In this document: positions 48,649 through 58,081 of the stretch, one piece after another
Position numbering within the stretch: the first letter of the stretch is position 1
Layout: each line of letters opens with the position of its first letter
Source: Mesorhizobium huakuii
GTDB taxonomy: Bacteria; Pseudomonadota; Alphaproteobacteria; Rhizobiales; Rhizobiaceae
Reading direction: 5' to 3'
DNA length: 64,000 bases
NCBI RefSeq assembly: GCF_030160235.1
Contig: NZ_BSNY01000071.1
Coordinates: 1 to 64,000, forward strand
Notes under the pieces: model-generated
Told to the model about the DNA's origin: nothing
The model's input: the letters and a program-made list of their open reading frames with translations, nothing else
Database searches by the model: none
Position numbers and translations under genes: made by a program

Positions 48649-49545
48649 TTAGACCGGATGGTGCACCGCGAAGTCACTGCGGCGCTTGCGGCCATCATGC
48701 AGCTGCCAGAGCGAATGGGCGACCAGCGTCACGATCAGGATCGCGCCACCGATCAGGCTGTTGCGGGTCGGCGTCTCGGCAAAGATCATCCACACCCAGA
48801 CCGGCGCCAGCACGGTTTCGAGCAGATAGAACATCGCCACTTCCGGCCCCGAAATGTATTTCGGCCCGGCGGCGAGGCAGAAGAACGAGATAGGCATGAT
48901 GACGGCGCCGTTGAAGATGATCCACCAGGGTGCGTTCACGTGAAAGCCTTCGCCTGACACCATGAAGGCGGCCAGGGCCATCGGCAGAAGGACGCCGACG
49001 AGCGAGGTGAAGCCCATGTCCTTGCCGCTGGCGCGCGAGATGGTGATGGCGACCGCGATGAAGAAGGCCGAGCAAAGCGCCATGAAATCGCCGAACAGCT
49101 TGCCGGTGCCGACCGATCCGCCGACGATGACCAGCACGCCGAGGATCATGATCGCCATCGCCGCGATGGTCACCAGCCGGGGTCTTTCCCGCAGGAATAT
49201 CCAGGACAATAGCCCTGCGAACACCGTATTGAAGGCCAGGATGAACACCAGATCGGCGGTCGAGGTGTGATAGACGGCGGTGACGAAGGTGATCCCGGTC
49301 ATTCCATAGCAGGTCGCCACGATCAGGCCGGACCAGCCGGGGATGAGCGGCGGGGCGTTTCGGCTGAGTGCCCGCCAGACCGACCAGATGACCATGGCGG
49401 CGGCGAACGTGGTGCAGGTGCGCAGCAGCATGATGGTCCATGCGCCGCCGTCGGCAAGGCGGATCAACGGTATGTCGACAGTCAGCGTCAGCCCGCCGAT
49501 AGCGGTTATCAAAAGGCCCTTCTGGTGATCATGGTGAGGGGACAT
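48649..49545 (-). CDS. EamA/DMT family permease
   Basis: 298 residues, ten predicted hydrophobic segments in two EamA repeats (TADLVFILAFNTVFAGLLSWIFLRERP and EVAMFYLLETVLAPVWVWMIFAETPT are the repeat ends). Drug/metabolite transporter superfamily. ATG 49545 (MSPHHDHQKG). Substrate unknown. Converges with the AI-2E gene. Confidence 0.85.
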   Translation of the reverse strand: MSPHHDHQKGLLITAIGGLTLTVDIPLIRLADGGAWTIMLLRTCTTFAAAMVIWSVWRALSRNAPPLIPGWSGLIVATCYGMTGITFVTAVYHTSTADLVFILAFNTVFAGLLSWIFLRERPRLVTIAAMAIMILGVLVIVGGSVGTGKLFGDFMALCSAFFIAVAITISRASGKDMGFTSLVGVLLPMALAAFMVSGEGFHVNAPWWIIFNGAVIMPISFFCLAAGPKYISGPEVAMFYLLETVLAPVWVWMIFAETPTRNSLIGGAILIVTLVAHSLWQLHDGRKRRSDFAVHHPV

Positions 49546-49672
49546 GCAGGAACTTTCGCAATGAAATGCAAGCCGAGGGCTGACCGGTGCAATGGCGTAC
49601 TCTCTCCAGCCAACCGGCTGAAAGACCAGCATCCCCTGCCTTGAAACTGTTAAGCGCGGATCGTGGAAAAAC

Positions 49673-50437
49673 TCAGCGTGAAACCGCTTCGTTGGTGTAG
49701 CGCTCCCAGCCCTTGGGGCCGAGATGCTCCTGCGGCATGAAGCGCATCTTATAATTCATCTTGCGCGAGCCGTTGACCCAGTAGCCGAGGTAGACATGGG
49801 GCAGCCCCATCGCCCTGGCGCGGGCGATGTGATCGAGGATCATGAACGTGCCGAGCGAACGCTCCTCGAAATCGGGATTGAAGTAGGAATAGACCATCGA
49901 CAGGCCGTCAGCCATCTTGTCGGTGAGCGCCACCGCGATGAGCTCACCCTGACCCTTGCCGGTGATGAAGGTATCGGGCCCACGCCGCCGGTATTCGATC
50001 ACCTTGGTGTCGACATGGGTGTCCTCGACCATCATGGCGTAGTCGAGCACCGTCATGTCGGACATGCCGCCGCGGCGGTGGCGGGCATCGAGATAGCTGC
50101 GGAACAGCGAATATTGTTCGGTCGACGGCTCGGCATTGTGCATGGCGCCTACGAGGTCGGAATTGTGCTGCAGCACGCGCTTCATGTTGCGGCTGGCGCT
50201 GAATTCCTGGGCGAGGATGCGCACGGAAACGCAGGCGCGGCAGGTCTCGCAGGCCGGCCGGTAGGCAATGTTCTGCGAGCGCCTGAAGCCACCTTGCGTC
50301 AAGAGGTCGTTCATCTCCGACGCCTTGTCGCCGACCAGATGCGTGAACACCTTGCGCTCGAACTGGCCATCGAGATAGGGGCACGGCGACGGCGCGGTGA
50401 GGAAGAACTGCGGCGACTGGGTCGGATGCTGCGTCAT
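49673..50437 (-). CDS. bpt: Arginyl/leucyl-tRNA--protein transferase
   Basis: 254 residues. ATE/Bpt family: [21 protein letters not shown] (Cys motif) and C-terminal [23 protein letters not shown]. Conjugates amino acids to N-degron substrates (Bpt transfers Leu to Asp/Glu N-termini in Proteobacteria) for ClpS-ClpAP degradation. ATG 50437. Length is typical. Confidence 0.9.
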   Translation of the reverse strand: MTQHPTQSPQFFLTAPSPCPYLDGQFERKVFTHLVGDKASEMNDLLTQGGFRRSQNIAYRPACETCRACVSVRILAQEFSASRNMKRVLQHNSDLVGAMHNAEPSTEQYSLFRSYLDARHRRGGMSDMTVLDYAMMVEDTHVDTKVIEYRRRGPDTFITGKGQGELIAVALTDKMADGLSMVYSYFNPDFEERSLGTFMILDHIARARAMGLPHVYLGYWVNGSRKMNYKMRFMPQEHLGPKGWERYTNEAVSR

Positions 50438-50575
50438 CTAAGTCTTGGAAACGCTCCTTCGAGTCGCTCTACCTTTGGCGCGGAAAGCAAAAAATTCAAC
50501 AGGATTGTGAAGGTGCGGGCAAGCGGATGCCTTCACATTTGCACCGACAAGGCGGGAAAGCTCCCCGAAACATCT

Positions 50576-51046
50576 TTAGCGGCCGGTGCGGCTGACCACC
50601 GTGCCAAGCAGAAGATCGTGCAGCGTGCGCTTGCGGTCGGAGAACAAGGTCACCAGCAGGACCAGCGGCGACAGGATGACGTTGCCCGCCCAGAACAGCA
50701 CGGAATGGACCACCGCGGTCAGGCCGTCGATCGGACGCCCGTCGAGACGATCCAGGCGGATACCCATCATCTTCATGCCCGTGGTCGCCTGGTCGGCGCT
50801 GCCCAGCGTGTTCCAGATGTAGAGAATGGCGACGGCCGGCACCAGGACGCCGAATAGCATCCAACCGAGACCGAGGGTTAACAGCCCGAGAAAGAACACC
50901 AGTATGGCGAAGGGAATGGAGAGCAGGGCGACGATGATGTAGTCGAGCACAAAGGCCAGGATTCGCCGTGTGCGCACGCCTTCATAGGCTCTGACATCGT
51001 CAAGCCTTGTGTTGATGATTTCGCCGTCGAGAACGCGCGCGTTCAT
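50576..51046 (-). CDS. RDD family membrane protein
   Basis: 156 residues. TRRILAFVLDYIIVALL (the R and D residues in the first segment), GMKMMGIRLDRLDG in the middle and RTLHDLLLGTVVSR at the end are the RDD signature. Three hydrophobic segments. ATG 51046 overlaps the stop of a small upstream frame. Role unknown, perhaps ion transport. Confidence 0.85.
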   Translation of the reverse strand: MNARVLDGEIINTRLDDVRAYEGVRTRRILAFVLDYIIVALLSIPFAILVFFLGLLTLGLGWMLFGVLVPAVAILYIWNTLGSADQATTGMKMMGIRLDRLDGRPIDGLTAVVHSVLFWAGNVILSPLVLLVTLFSDRKRTLHDLLLGTVVSRTGR

Positions 51047-51207
51047 GTCATTTCCTCGTAACAGGGCCCGACATAGGGTGCGGGCCGCTGGTAAATGAAA
51101 TGGTAAAGGCCTGTATCGGAATCAAGGTCGGGGTTCTCTCCGGGGCGCAAGGCAAGATCGACGCGGGACACAATCCGAAACGGTTGAATTTGCCACGCGG
51201 ATGGCAT
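51043..51207 (-). CDS. Small protein coupled to the RDD gene, uncertain
   Basis: 54 residues from ATG 51207. Contains PFRIVSRVDLALRPGENPDLDSDTGLYHF and ends YVGPCYEEMT. Its stop overlaps the RDD start (ATGA), the main support. No ribosome-binding site or domain recognised. Could be a chance frame. Confidence 0.4.
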   Translation of the reverse strand: MPSAWQIQPFRIVSRVDLALRPGENPDLDSDTGLYHFIYQRPAPYVGPCYEEMT

Positions 51208-51258
51208 TAGCTTGCTGCGGCGCAACAAAAGCGCTCAGGGGCAGAGGGACGGGGCACT

Positions 51259-52644
51259 ATGGACTATGACATGCTGGTCATCGGCAGCGGCCCCTCCGGC
51301 CGCCGCGCCGCGGTGCAGTCGGCCAAGCTCGGCAAATCGGTGCTGGTGGTCGACCGCGGCCGGCGCCTGGGGGGCGTCTCCGTGCACACCGGCACCATCC
51401 CCTCGAAGACGCTGCGCGAAACCGTGCTCAATCTCTCGGGCTGGCGCGAGCGCGGCTTTTACGGGCGCGGCTACAGGGTCAAGCAGGATATTTCCGTCGG
51501 CGACCTGATCGAGCGCCTGCACAAAACGCTCGACCACGAGGTCGAGGTGCTGCAGCACCAGTTCATGCGCAATACGGTCAAGAGCGCCCGCGCGGCGGTA
51601 AAATTTCTCGGCCCCAACAAGGTCAGCCTGACGGCCGACAATGGCGACTACAGCGAGGTCGGCTTCGCCAACGCGCTGATCGCGGTCGGCACCAGGCCGC
51701 ACCGGCCAAGCGATGTGCCTTTCGACAAGACTCGAATCTTCGACAGCGACGAGATGCTGGAGCTCGACCGCCTGCCGCGCACGCTGACGGTTATCGGCGG
51801 CGGTGTCATCGGCGTCGAATACGCGACGATCTTTTCAGCACTCGACGTGCCGGTGACGTTGGTCGAGCCGCGCCACTCCATCCTAGATTTCGTCGACCGC
51901 GAGATCGTCGACGATTTCATCCACCAGATGCGCGATCGCGGCATGACGATCCGACTGGGCAGCGCGGTGAAGGAAATCCGCTCCAAGCCCGAGGCGGCCG
52001 AAGTGGAACTGGCCGATGGCCGCACCATCCGCTCGGAGGTCGTGCTCTATGCTGCCGGCCGCACCGGCAATGTCGGCAGCCTCGGCCTCGACGTGGTTGG
52101 CATCGAGGCAGACTCCCGGGGCCGCATCAAGGTCGATCCGCAGACGTTCCAGACCAGCGTCCCCAACATCTACGCCGCCGGCGACGTCATCGGCTTTCCG
52201 AGCCTTGCCTCGACCTCGATGGAGCAGGGCCGGGTGGCCGCCTGCCACGCCTTCGGCGTGACCTTGCCGCCGCCCCCGGAAACGTTTCCCTATGGCATCT
52301 ATGCGGTGCCGGAGATCTCGACCGTCGGCCAGTCGGAAGAACAGGTGCGTGAGAGTGGGGCCGCCTATGAGGTCGGCGTGGCGCGTTTTCGCGAGACCTC
52401 GCGTGGCCACATCATGGGCGTCAACACCGGCTTCCTGAAGCTGTTGTTTTCGATCGAAACGCGCCGCCTGCTTGGCGCGCACATCGTCGGCGAGGGCGCC
52501 ACCGAACTCATCCACATCGGCCAGGCCGTCATCAATCTCGGCGGCACCGTCGACTTCTTCGTCAACAACACCTTCAACTACCCGACGCTGGCGGAAGCCT
52601 ACAAGATCGCGGGGCTCGATGCCTGGAACAGGATGGGGCGGTAG
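51259..52644 (+). CDS. sthA: Soluble pyridine nucleotide transhydrogenase
   Basis: 461 residues. FAD-binding VIGSGPSGRRAAVQSAKLG, the NAD(P)-binding GGGVIGVEYATIF, the second FAD motif IYAAGDVIGFPSL and the C-terminal dimerisation domain with HIVGEGATELIHIG. The GTIPSKTLRET section has no redox-active Cys pair, which separates SthA from dihydrolipoamide dehydrogenases. Transfers hydride between NADPH and NAD+. ATG 51259. Confidence 0.92.
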   Translation: MDYDMLVIGSGPSGRRAAVQSAKLGKSVLVVDRGRRLGGVSVHTGTIPSKTLRETVLNLSGWRERGFYGRGYRVKQDISVGDLIERLHKTLDHEVEVLQHQFMRNTVKSARAAVKFLGPNKVSLTADNGDYSEVGFANALIAVGTRPHRPSDVPFDKTRIFDSDEMLELDRLPRTLTVIGGGVIGVEYATIFSALDVPVTLVEPRHSILDFVDREIVDDFIHQMRDRGMTIRLGSAVKEIRSKPEAAEVELADGRTIRSEVVLYAAGRTGNVGSLGLDVVGIEADSRGRIKVDPQTFQTSVPNIYAAGDVIGFPSLASTSMEQGRVAACHAFGVTLPPPPETFPYGIYAVPEISTVGQSEEQVRESGAAYEVGVARFRETSRGHIMGVNTGFLKLLFSIETRRLLGAHIVGEGATELIHIGQAVINLGGTVDFFVNNTFNYPTLAEAYKIAGLDAWNRMGR

Positions 52645-52673
52645 GTTTTGGCGTCCTCGATGCGCAGCCTATG

Positions 52674-53864
52674 CTACTTCGCGGCTTCCTGCCGTGGTTC
52701 GGCTCGCCGCGCGCCGAAGAGCAGAGGCAGGCACAGGACATAAAGCGCCGCGCCCGCGATCCACACCGTTCCTGGAAAGACTGTCCGCGTGCGAAAGTAA
52801 AGCGTGGCGATGACGAAGGGTCCGAACACCGAGACCAGGCTGGTCATGCTGGTGAGCACGCCTTGCAGCCGCCCCTGGTGGTCGGCGCCGATGCGAGACG
52901 TCAGGAGCGACTGCAGCGCAGGTGCCCCAATGCCCCCGAGACAGAACAGCGGCAGTAGAGCGAAGGCCATCCAGCCTTGCCAGGCCAGCGCGATCGATAG
53001 ATAGGCCGCGCTGTCGGCGAGGATGGCGGTGACCAGCGCTGCTTTTTCGCCCCAGCGTTCGGCGATCGGCCCGGCGACAAAACCCTGGGCGCCGGCATGG
53101 AAGAGGCCGAATAGCGCCAGCGAAATGCCGACGGTGAAAAGATCCCAGGCGAATTTATCCTGCATGTAGAGCACCCAGATGGTGCCGCCGACTTCGCCGA
53201 CCAGAGCGAGGACAGCAAAGGCGCCAAGCAGCGACAAAAGGGCCGGGAAGGTCAGCGCCCAGCGCAGCGGCGCCAGCGGGTTGAAAGACGGCGTTTCTCC
53301 GGTGCCGCGTGTGCGCTCCGGTTCCGGCAGCAGGAAGAAGGCCAGCGCCAGATTGATGCCATTGAGCACCGCCGCCGCCAGGAAGGGCGCGCGCAGCCAG
53401 ACATCGCCGAGCAGCCCACCGAGCACCGGACCGGCAATGAAGCCAATGCCGAAGGCGGCGTTGAGGTGGCCAAAGCCGCGAGCGCGGCGGTCTTCGCTGC
53501 TGATGTCGGCCATATAAGCTGAGGCTACCGCCATGCTGGCGCCGGTGATGCCGGCGATCAGCCGGCCGGCGAACAGCAGCGGCAACGATGGTGCGAAGGC
53601 CATGAACAAATAGTCCGCCGCCGATCCCGCAAGCGAGACAAGCAGCACTGGCCGGCGGCCATAACGATCCGACAGGGCGCCGAGCAGTGGCGAGAAAAGC
53701 ACCTGCATGGCGGCATAGACTGACAGAAAGGCGCCGAAGATCCAGCCGATGTCATCGACATGGCCGACTTCGCGCAACAGGCCGGGCAATACCGGCATGA
53801 TCAGCCCGACGCCCACCGCATCGAGCGCTACCGCCATCAGGACGACGAGATAGGCTTTTCTCAT
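52674..53864 (-). CDS. TetA-like MFS efflux protein
   Basis: 396 residues, 12 segments. Close in pattern to TetA(A/B/C/D/G): VVLMAVALDAVGVGLIMPVLPGLLRE, the antiporter motif GALSDRYGRRPVLLVSLAG, and DYLFMAFAPSLPLLFAGRLIAGITGAS. Divergent from a TetR gene with two tetO-like operators, as in classical tetracycline-resistance modules. Whether it exports tetracycline is not known; many rhizobial homologues are unstudied. ATG 53864. Confidence 0.85.
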   Translation of the reverse strand: MRKAYLVVLMAVALDAVGVGLIMPVLPGLLREVGHVDDIGWIFGAFLSVYAAMQVLFSPLLGALSDRYGRRPVLLVSLAGSAADYLFMAFAPSLPLLFAGRLIAGITGASMAVASAYMADISSEDRRARGFGHLNAAFGIGFIAGPVLGGLLGDVWLRAPFLAAAVLNGINLALAFFLLPEPERTRGTGETPSFNPLAPLRWALTFPALLSLLGAFAVLALVGEVGGTIWVLYMQDKFAWDLFTVGISLALFGLFHAGAQGFVAGPIAERWGEKAALVTAILADSAAYLSIALAWQGWMAFALLPLFCLGGIGAPALQSLLTSRIGADHQGRLQGVLTSMTSLVSVFGPFVIATLYFRTRTVFPGTVWIAGAALYVLCLPLLFGARRAEPRQEAAK

Positions 53865-53880
53865 GGCTGTGCTCTCAAAA

Positions 53881-53915
53881 TTTATCGTTGATAAGGGGCG
53901 TTTATCACTGATAAA
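53881..53915. promoter_or_regulatory. Two tetO-like operators
   Basis: TTATC-gtt-GATAA (53882-53894) and TTTATC-act-GATAAA (53901-53915), centres 20 bp apart, in the 78-bp divergent gap. Canonical tetO has the form CTATCAnTGATAG, so half-sites and spacing agree. They would let the TetR protein repress both genes. Confidence 0.82.
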
Positions 53916-53942
53916 TTGACCGCGCAAGCCGGAGGGATTCGC

Positions 53943-54563
53943 ATGAAACTGGACCAGCCGCTGATCGTCGATGAAGCGCTGAAGCTGCTCAACGAAGTCG
54001 GTATCGATGCCCTTTCGACCCGCCTGCTGGCGCAACGGCTCAAGGTCCAGCAGCCGGCGCTCTACTGGCATTTCAGGAACAAGCGGGCCTTGCTTGATGC
54101 GATGAACGAGGAAATCCTGCGGCGTGGTCACAGGCATCGGACGCCGCGGCCCGGCGAGGCCTGGCAGGATTTCGTGCGCAAGAATGCCCGCAGTTTCCGC
54201 GGTGCACTGATTGCCTATCGCGATGGCGCCCGTGTCCACGCCGGTACGGAAGCAGATCCAGAGGAACTAGGGCATTTCGAGCGCCTGCTGGAGTTTCTCA
54301 GCGGCGAAGGCCTGTCCGCGATCGCCGCGATGGAGCTGCTGATGACGATCGGGCGCTACACGGTCGGCTGCGTGATGGAGGAGCAGGCCGAATATCCGAC
54401 CGGCCCAGGGCGGGGCGAAGCGCTGGACGCCGCGGCACAGGATTATCCGCTTTTGCGTCAGGCGCTGGTTCATTATCGTGCCGGTGGCCACGAAGCGCTG
54501 TTCGAAAGCGGGCTTGCTCTGCTGATTGCCGGAGCGGAAGCGCGGATCGTGGCCGAGCGCTGA
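53943..54563 (+). CDS. TetR-class repressor
   Basis: 206 residues. N-terminal HTH: IVDEALKLLNEVGIDALSTRLLAQRLKVQQPALYWHFRNKRALLDAM, the classic TetR pattern (LxVxxPALYWHxxNK). The C-terminal domain (about 110-200) corresponds to TetR_C with a conserved MELLMTIGRYTVGCVMEEQA region. ATG 53943 follows GGAGGG by 6 bases. It likely represses the divergent tetA-like gene. Confidence 0.9.
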   Translation: MKLDQPLIVDEALKLLNEVGIDALSTRLLAQRLKVQQPALYWHFRNKRALLDAMNEEILRRGHRHRTPRPGEAWQDFVRKNARSFRGALIAYRDGARVHAGTEADPEELGHFERLLEFLSGEGLSAIAAMELLMTIGRYTVGCVMEEQAEYPTGPGRGEALDAAAQDYPLLRQALVHYRAGGHEALFESGLALLIAGAEARIVAER

Positions 54564-54591
54564 TCTTGCCAGCGCCCGCCCGGCCAGCCTG

Positions 54592-55257
54592 TCAGCTCAA
54601 ATGCGCAGTCGCCGATCCCGCCAGCCATTGCCTGACGATGGCGGCATCCGGATCACCGATTTCATGGCCCGACGGAATGATCCGGGCGTCGACCTCGGCG
54701 CCGCGCCGGCTGAGCAGCGTCACCAGCGCCGGCGCGAACGGTCCGTAGGTCTCGTCGGCGGCTCCGGCGATGATCAGCGTCCGTATTCCGGCGAGATCCG
54801 TCGCCGGCACGTGGTCGAGCACCGGCATAGGCCTCAGCAGCGCCGCCTTGCGGACGATGCCCGGGTGAAGCAGCATCAGGCTGGAAACCAGATTGGCGCC
54901 GTTCGAATAGCCGAGGAACGTTGCGCGATCGAGTTTGAGCCCATGGCGTTTGACGGCCTCGCTTGCGAATGAGGCGAAGGCAGCCGTTTCGGCGAGAATG
55001 CTCTTCTGTTCGAAGCGCGTCGGGTCTATCCGCCCGAACCAGCGAAAACCATCTTCCTGGGGGATGCGGCCACGCGCCGCGACCAGCGTGGCGGCGGGCG
55101 CGATCCGTCTTGCCAGCGGCACCAAAGTGGTCTCGTCCACACCCGATCCATGCAGCAGGAACAGGCACTCACGGCTATCCTTGCCAGCGCCCAGCAGGCG
55201 ATAGGGAAAAGCCAGATCCGTGAGCAGGGGGGCGTTTTCGATGCTGTCGCCGATCAT
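54592..55257 (-). CDS. Alpha/beta hydrolase (carboxylesterase family)
   Basis: 221 residues. Nucleophile elbow GYSNGA with Ser, acid Asp in IIAGAADETYGPF, and catalytic His in SGHEIGDPD, plus the oxyanion stretch FLLHGSGVDE. Resembles phospholipase/carboxylesterase (YpfH-like) enzymes. Probably cytoplasmic; substrate unknown. ATG 55257. Converges with the tetR gene. Confidence 0.85.
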   Translation of the reverse strand: MIGDSIENAPLLTDLAFPYRLLGAGKDSRECLFLLHGSGVDETTLVPLARRIAPAATLVAARGRIPQEDGFRWFGRIDPTRFEQKSILAETAAFASFASEAVKRHGLKLDRATFLGYSNGANLVSSLMLLHPGIVRKAALLRPMPVLDHVPATDLAGIRTLIIAGAADETYGPFAPALVTLLSRRGAEVDARIIPSGHEIGDPDAAIVRQWLAGSATAHLS

Positions 55258-55458
55258 CCCGCATGCCCTTGATTATATGAGGTTCCGCTCAATTTGCCGG
55301 CTTCAAAACGCAATATTTTCATGCTCCGCGAAAGTTGATTGAACCAGGCGCATTCCGGCCCGTTTATGCGCCGATATACTCCGCATGGGAGGAATCGAAG
55401 CGGTGCGCCGGGGGTCGCATTGCTGGACATGAACAACCAGCTTTGAGGCCTTTTGTCG

Positions 55459-56637
55459 ATGACTACCCCTGTTTCGCCCGAACGCGATACGCGTATCGAT
55501 GTGCTGCGCGCGCTGGCACTGATCGTCATTTTCATCGACCATGTGCCCGGCACGGCCTTCGAGACCCTGACGTATAAGAATTTCGGCTTCTCGGACGCGG
55601 CCGAGGCTTTCGTGCTGATTTCCGGCATCTCGGTCGCGCTCGCCTATGGCACCAGGTTCCAGCCGGGTGGCCGGCTTCTGGCCACGTTGAAGATGTGGCG
55701 GCGGGCAGGCGTGCTCTATGTCGCCCACATCGTCACGACGATGGTGGTGATCGCCCTGTTTTGCACGGTGGCCGTGTTCACCAGGCGGCCGGAACTGCTG
55801 AAGCTGATCAACATCGAGCCATTGATGAAGAACACGCCGGAAGCGCTGGTCGGCATCGTTACGCTCGGCCATCAGCTCGGCTACAACAACATATTGCCGG
55901 TCTATGCCGCGCTGCTCCTGATGGCGCCCGCCTTCGTCCTGTTCATCAGCTACCGGCCCGCCGCGGCACTTGCCGCGTCCGGTGCGCTGTGGTTCGTCGC
56001 CGGCATCTGGCAGATCGCCCCGCCCAATTATCCCGAGCCTGGCTTCTGGTTCCTGAACCCTCTCTCCTGGCAGTTCCTGTTCAACATCGGTCTTGCCGCC
56101 ATGCTGTATGTCAGACGCGGCGGCGTCATTCCGGTCAACCGCTGGCTGGTCGGCGCGGCCGCGGCCTATGTGGCGACGGCGCTGGTCTGGGTGCACAGTC
56201 CGCTCTGGGGGCAGATAACCTGGTTCAAGCTTCCCGTCGTGATCGGCGGCTTCGACAAAACCTTCCTGTCGCTGCCGCGTCTGTTGCATATACTGGCGGT
56301 CAGCTATCTCGTCGTCGCTTTGCCGGCGCTGTCGAACCTGTTCCGCACCAGCCCGGACCATCCGCTGGCGGTACTCGGCAAACGCTCGTTGCCGGTCTTC
56401 ATCGCCGGCACGGTAATCGCCATGGTCGCGCAGGTGATGAAACTGATCAATCCGGGCGGGCTTGTCTATGACACCCTGCTGCTTTCAGCCGGCATCGCCA
56501 TGCAGTTCGCGCTGGCCTTCTATCTCGAATGGCTGTCGACCATCGGCGGCTCGGGCAAGGTTCGCGCGCCGCAAAAGGATGTCATGCCGGTGCGTGCGTC
56601 TTTCGGCATCTCGGCGGTGGCAAGGGTCAATCGCTGA
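55459..56637 (+). CDS. opgC: OpgC family succinyltransferase-like protein
   Basis: 392 residues with about ten hydrophobic segments. N-terminal ERDTRIDVLRALALIVIFIDHVPG carries the Asp/Arg and His of the OpgC/acyltransferase family, then FSDAAEAFVLISGISVALAYG. OpgC proteins add succinyl groups to periplasmic glucans, relevant to osmotic adaptation and host interaction in rhizobia. ATG 55459; TTG 55453 is two codons upstream. Family assigned from motif pattern. Confidence 0.8.
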   Translation: MTTPVSPERDTRIDVLRALALIVIFIDHVPGTAFETLTYKNFGFSDAAEAFVLISGISVALAYGTRFQPGGRLLATLKMWRRAGVLYVAHIVTTMVVIALFCTVAVFTRRPELLKLINIEPLMKNTPEALVGIVTLGHQLGYNNILPVYAALLLMAPAFVLFISYRPAAALAASGALWFVAGIWQIAPPNYPEPGFWFLNPLSWQFLFNIGLAAMLYVRRGGVIPVNRWLVGAAAAYVATALVWVHSPLWGQITWFKLPVVIGGFDKTFLSLPRLLHILAVSYLVVALPALSNLFRTSPDHPLAVLGKRSLPVFIAGTVIAMVAQVMKLINPGGLVYDTLLLSAGIAMQFALAFYLEWLSTIGGSGKVRAPQKDVMPVRASFGISAVARVNR

Positions 56638-56645
56638 GGGACGGC

Positions 56646-57722
56646 TCAGCCGCGCGGCGGAGCCGATGAGGCGCGCACGATCAGTTCGACCGGCAGTTGC
56701 CTGCGATTTGTCGTGCCGTCGTTCTCCAGGATCGCCTTGACGGCGAGACGGCCGATTTCGGCAATCGGTTGGGCGACGGTGGTCAAGGGCGGCTCGGATA
56801 CCGCAGATTCCGGAACGCCATCGAACCCGACGACCGAAACATCGTTGGGGACGTTGAGCTTGCGCGCGCTCAGCCATTCGAGCGCCACCAGGGCCATCCT
56901 GTCCGACATCGCCAGGATCGCCGTGGGCGGTTCGGCGACGCCGAAGATAGCCTCGAGTGCCGCGATCGTGCTGGCCACATCGTTGGCGGTCTCGTAGACG
57001 GGAACTTTGGATGTGTCGACGCCAACCCGCGACAGCTCCTGGAAATAGCCGGTGAGCCGGTCTCGCGTTCCCGCATAAACCGCGGTCTGCACCTGCTCGG
57101 GGGAAACGGGGCCTGTCCTGCCGTCGACAAACTGCAGCGCGAGCACGGCAAAGCGGCGGTGCCCAAGGTCGGTGAGATGGCGCGCCGCCATGGCCGCGCC
57201 AGCGACATTGTCAATGCCGATTGTCGCGACCGACCCATCCTCGGAAGCGAGGTCGAGCGCCACGAAAGGCAATTTGCGCTCGCGTGCCAACTGGACGAGG
57301 CGCGAACCGCCTTCGATACAAAAGACGATGAAGCCGTCGACCAGAGCGCTCTGGATGTTCCAGGCAAGCTGCTCGTTGTTGCCGGCCGAGACCAGCGAGA
57401 TGCCGGCCCCTGTCGCGTCGCAGGCCTGCGAGATGCCCGCCATCATCACGCGCGCGAAGGGGTCGTCGAAGAAGTAGGAGAGGGGTTCTGCCGTTGCGAC
57501 GCCAATGGCGTTGACCTTGCCCGCCCGCAACAGGCGGCCCTTGGGATCCGGTCCGCCATAGCCCATCGCCTCGGCCGCCGCCTTGACCCGTTCGCGGACT
57601 TCCTCGCGCACGATCTCCGGGCGGCTGAAGACATTGGATGCGGTGCCGTGCGAAACACCGGCGGCCTTGGCGATGTCGGCCAGACGGACGGGTCTTCGAT
57701 TGCCTGCGGTGAGTGACGCCAT
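56646..57722 (-). CDS. LacI-family transcriptional regulator
   Basis: 358 residues. HTH: VRLADIAKAAGVSHGTASNVFSRPEIVREEVRERV; periplasmic-binding-like sensor domain with IGVATAEPLSYFFDDPFARVMMAGIS and AILAMSDRMALVALEWL. ATG 57722 follows GGAGG at 8 bases. Divergent from two tiny genes; the gap holds operator palindromes with a central CG as used by this family. Confidence 0.92.
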   Translation of the reverse strand: MASLTAGNRRPVRLADIAKAAGVSHGTASNVFSRPEIVREEVRERVKAAAEAMGYGGPDPKGRLLRAGKVNAIGVATAEPLSYFFDDPFARVMMAGISQACDATGAGISLVSAGNNEQLAWNIQSALVDGFIVFCIEGGSRLVQLARERKLPFVALDLASEDGSVATIGIDNVAGAAMAARHLTDLGHRRFAVLALQFVDGRTGPVSPEQVQTAVYAGTRDRLTGYFQELSRVGVDTSKVPVYETANDVASTIAALEAIFGVAEPPTAILAMSDRMALVALEWLSARKLNVPNDVSVVGFDGVPESAVSEPPLTTVAQPIAEIGRLAVKAILENDGTTNRRQLPVELIVRASSAPPRG

Positions 57723-57779
57723 TGTGCGTGCCTCCTGACATGCATTTAGCACGTTCAGGATTTGCATCTAGCACTTTCG

Positions 57780-57842
57780 TTGGATCGATTCAAATTTTGC
57801 TTGACCGGAAATGCCTGCAGGTGTATCTTTGAATCGATCCAA
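57780..57842. promoter_or_regulatory. Promoter with two LacI-type operators
   Basis: TTGGATCGATTCAA at 57780-57793 and TTGAATCGATCCAA at 57829-57842, 49 bp apart, enclose TTGACC (57801-57806), a 17-bp spacer and TATCTT (57824-57829). The second operator overlaps the likely transcription start of the rightward gene, so the pair should repress it. Confidence 0.78.
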
Positions 57843-57883
57843 GCAGCCGATTTACCCTGCAGAATGACAAGGGGAGGTGCGCC

Positions 57884-58027
57884 ATGCATCCCGTCAATTA
57901 TCTGTTCGAAGACGTCTATCGCAACGACTGGAGCATCAGATCTGGCGCCAACAGTTCCAGGCGCCGGGGCAGGATCGGCCCATGGATTCGCGACTTTCGC
58001 TTCCTTGTGGACCGCAAGCGAAGCTGA
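57884..58027 (+). CDS. 47-residue small protein, LacI-controlled
   Basis: Begins MHPVNYLFEDVYRNDWSI and has a very basic C-terminus (SSRRRGRIGPWIRDFRFLVDRKRS). GGGGAGG lies 6 bases ahead of ATG 57884. The first 18 residues match the next small gene (MHP, LFED, YRN, W, I), which argues for real translation. Function unknown. Confidence 0.65.
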   Translation: MHPVNYLFEDVYRNDWSIRSGANSSRRRGRIGPWIRDFRFLVDRKRS

Positions 58028-58051
58028 GCGCCGCATTTATTTGCTCGTCGA

Positions 58052-58065
58052 TTGGATCGATTCAA
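58052..58065. promoter_or_regulatory. Third LacI-type operator
   Basis: TTGGATCGATTCAA, identical to the first operator, 17 bp before the ribosome-binding site of the second small gene. Suggests separate control of that gene by the same regulator. Confidence 0.75.
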
Positions 58066-58081
58066 TTCAAGGGAGAAAACC

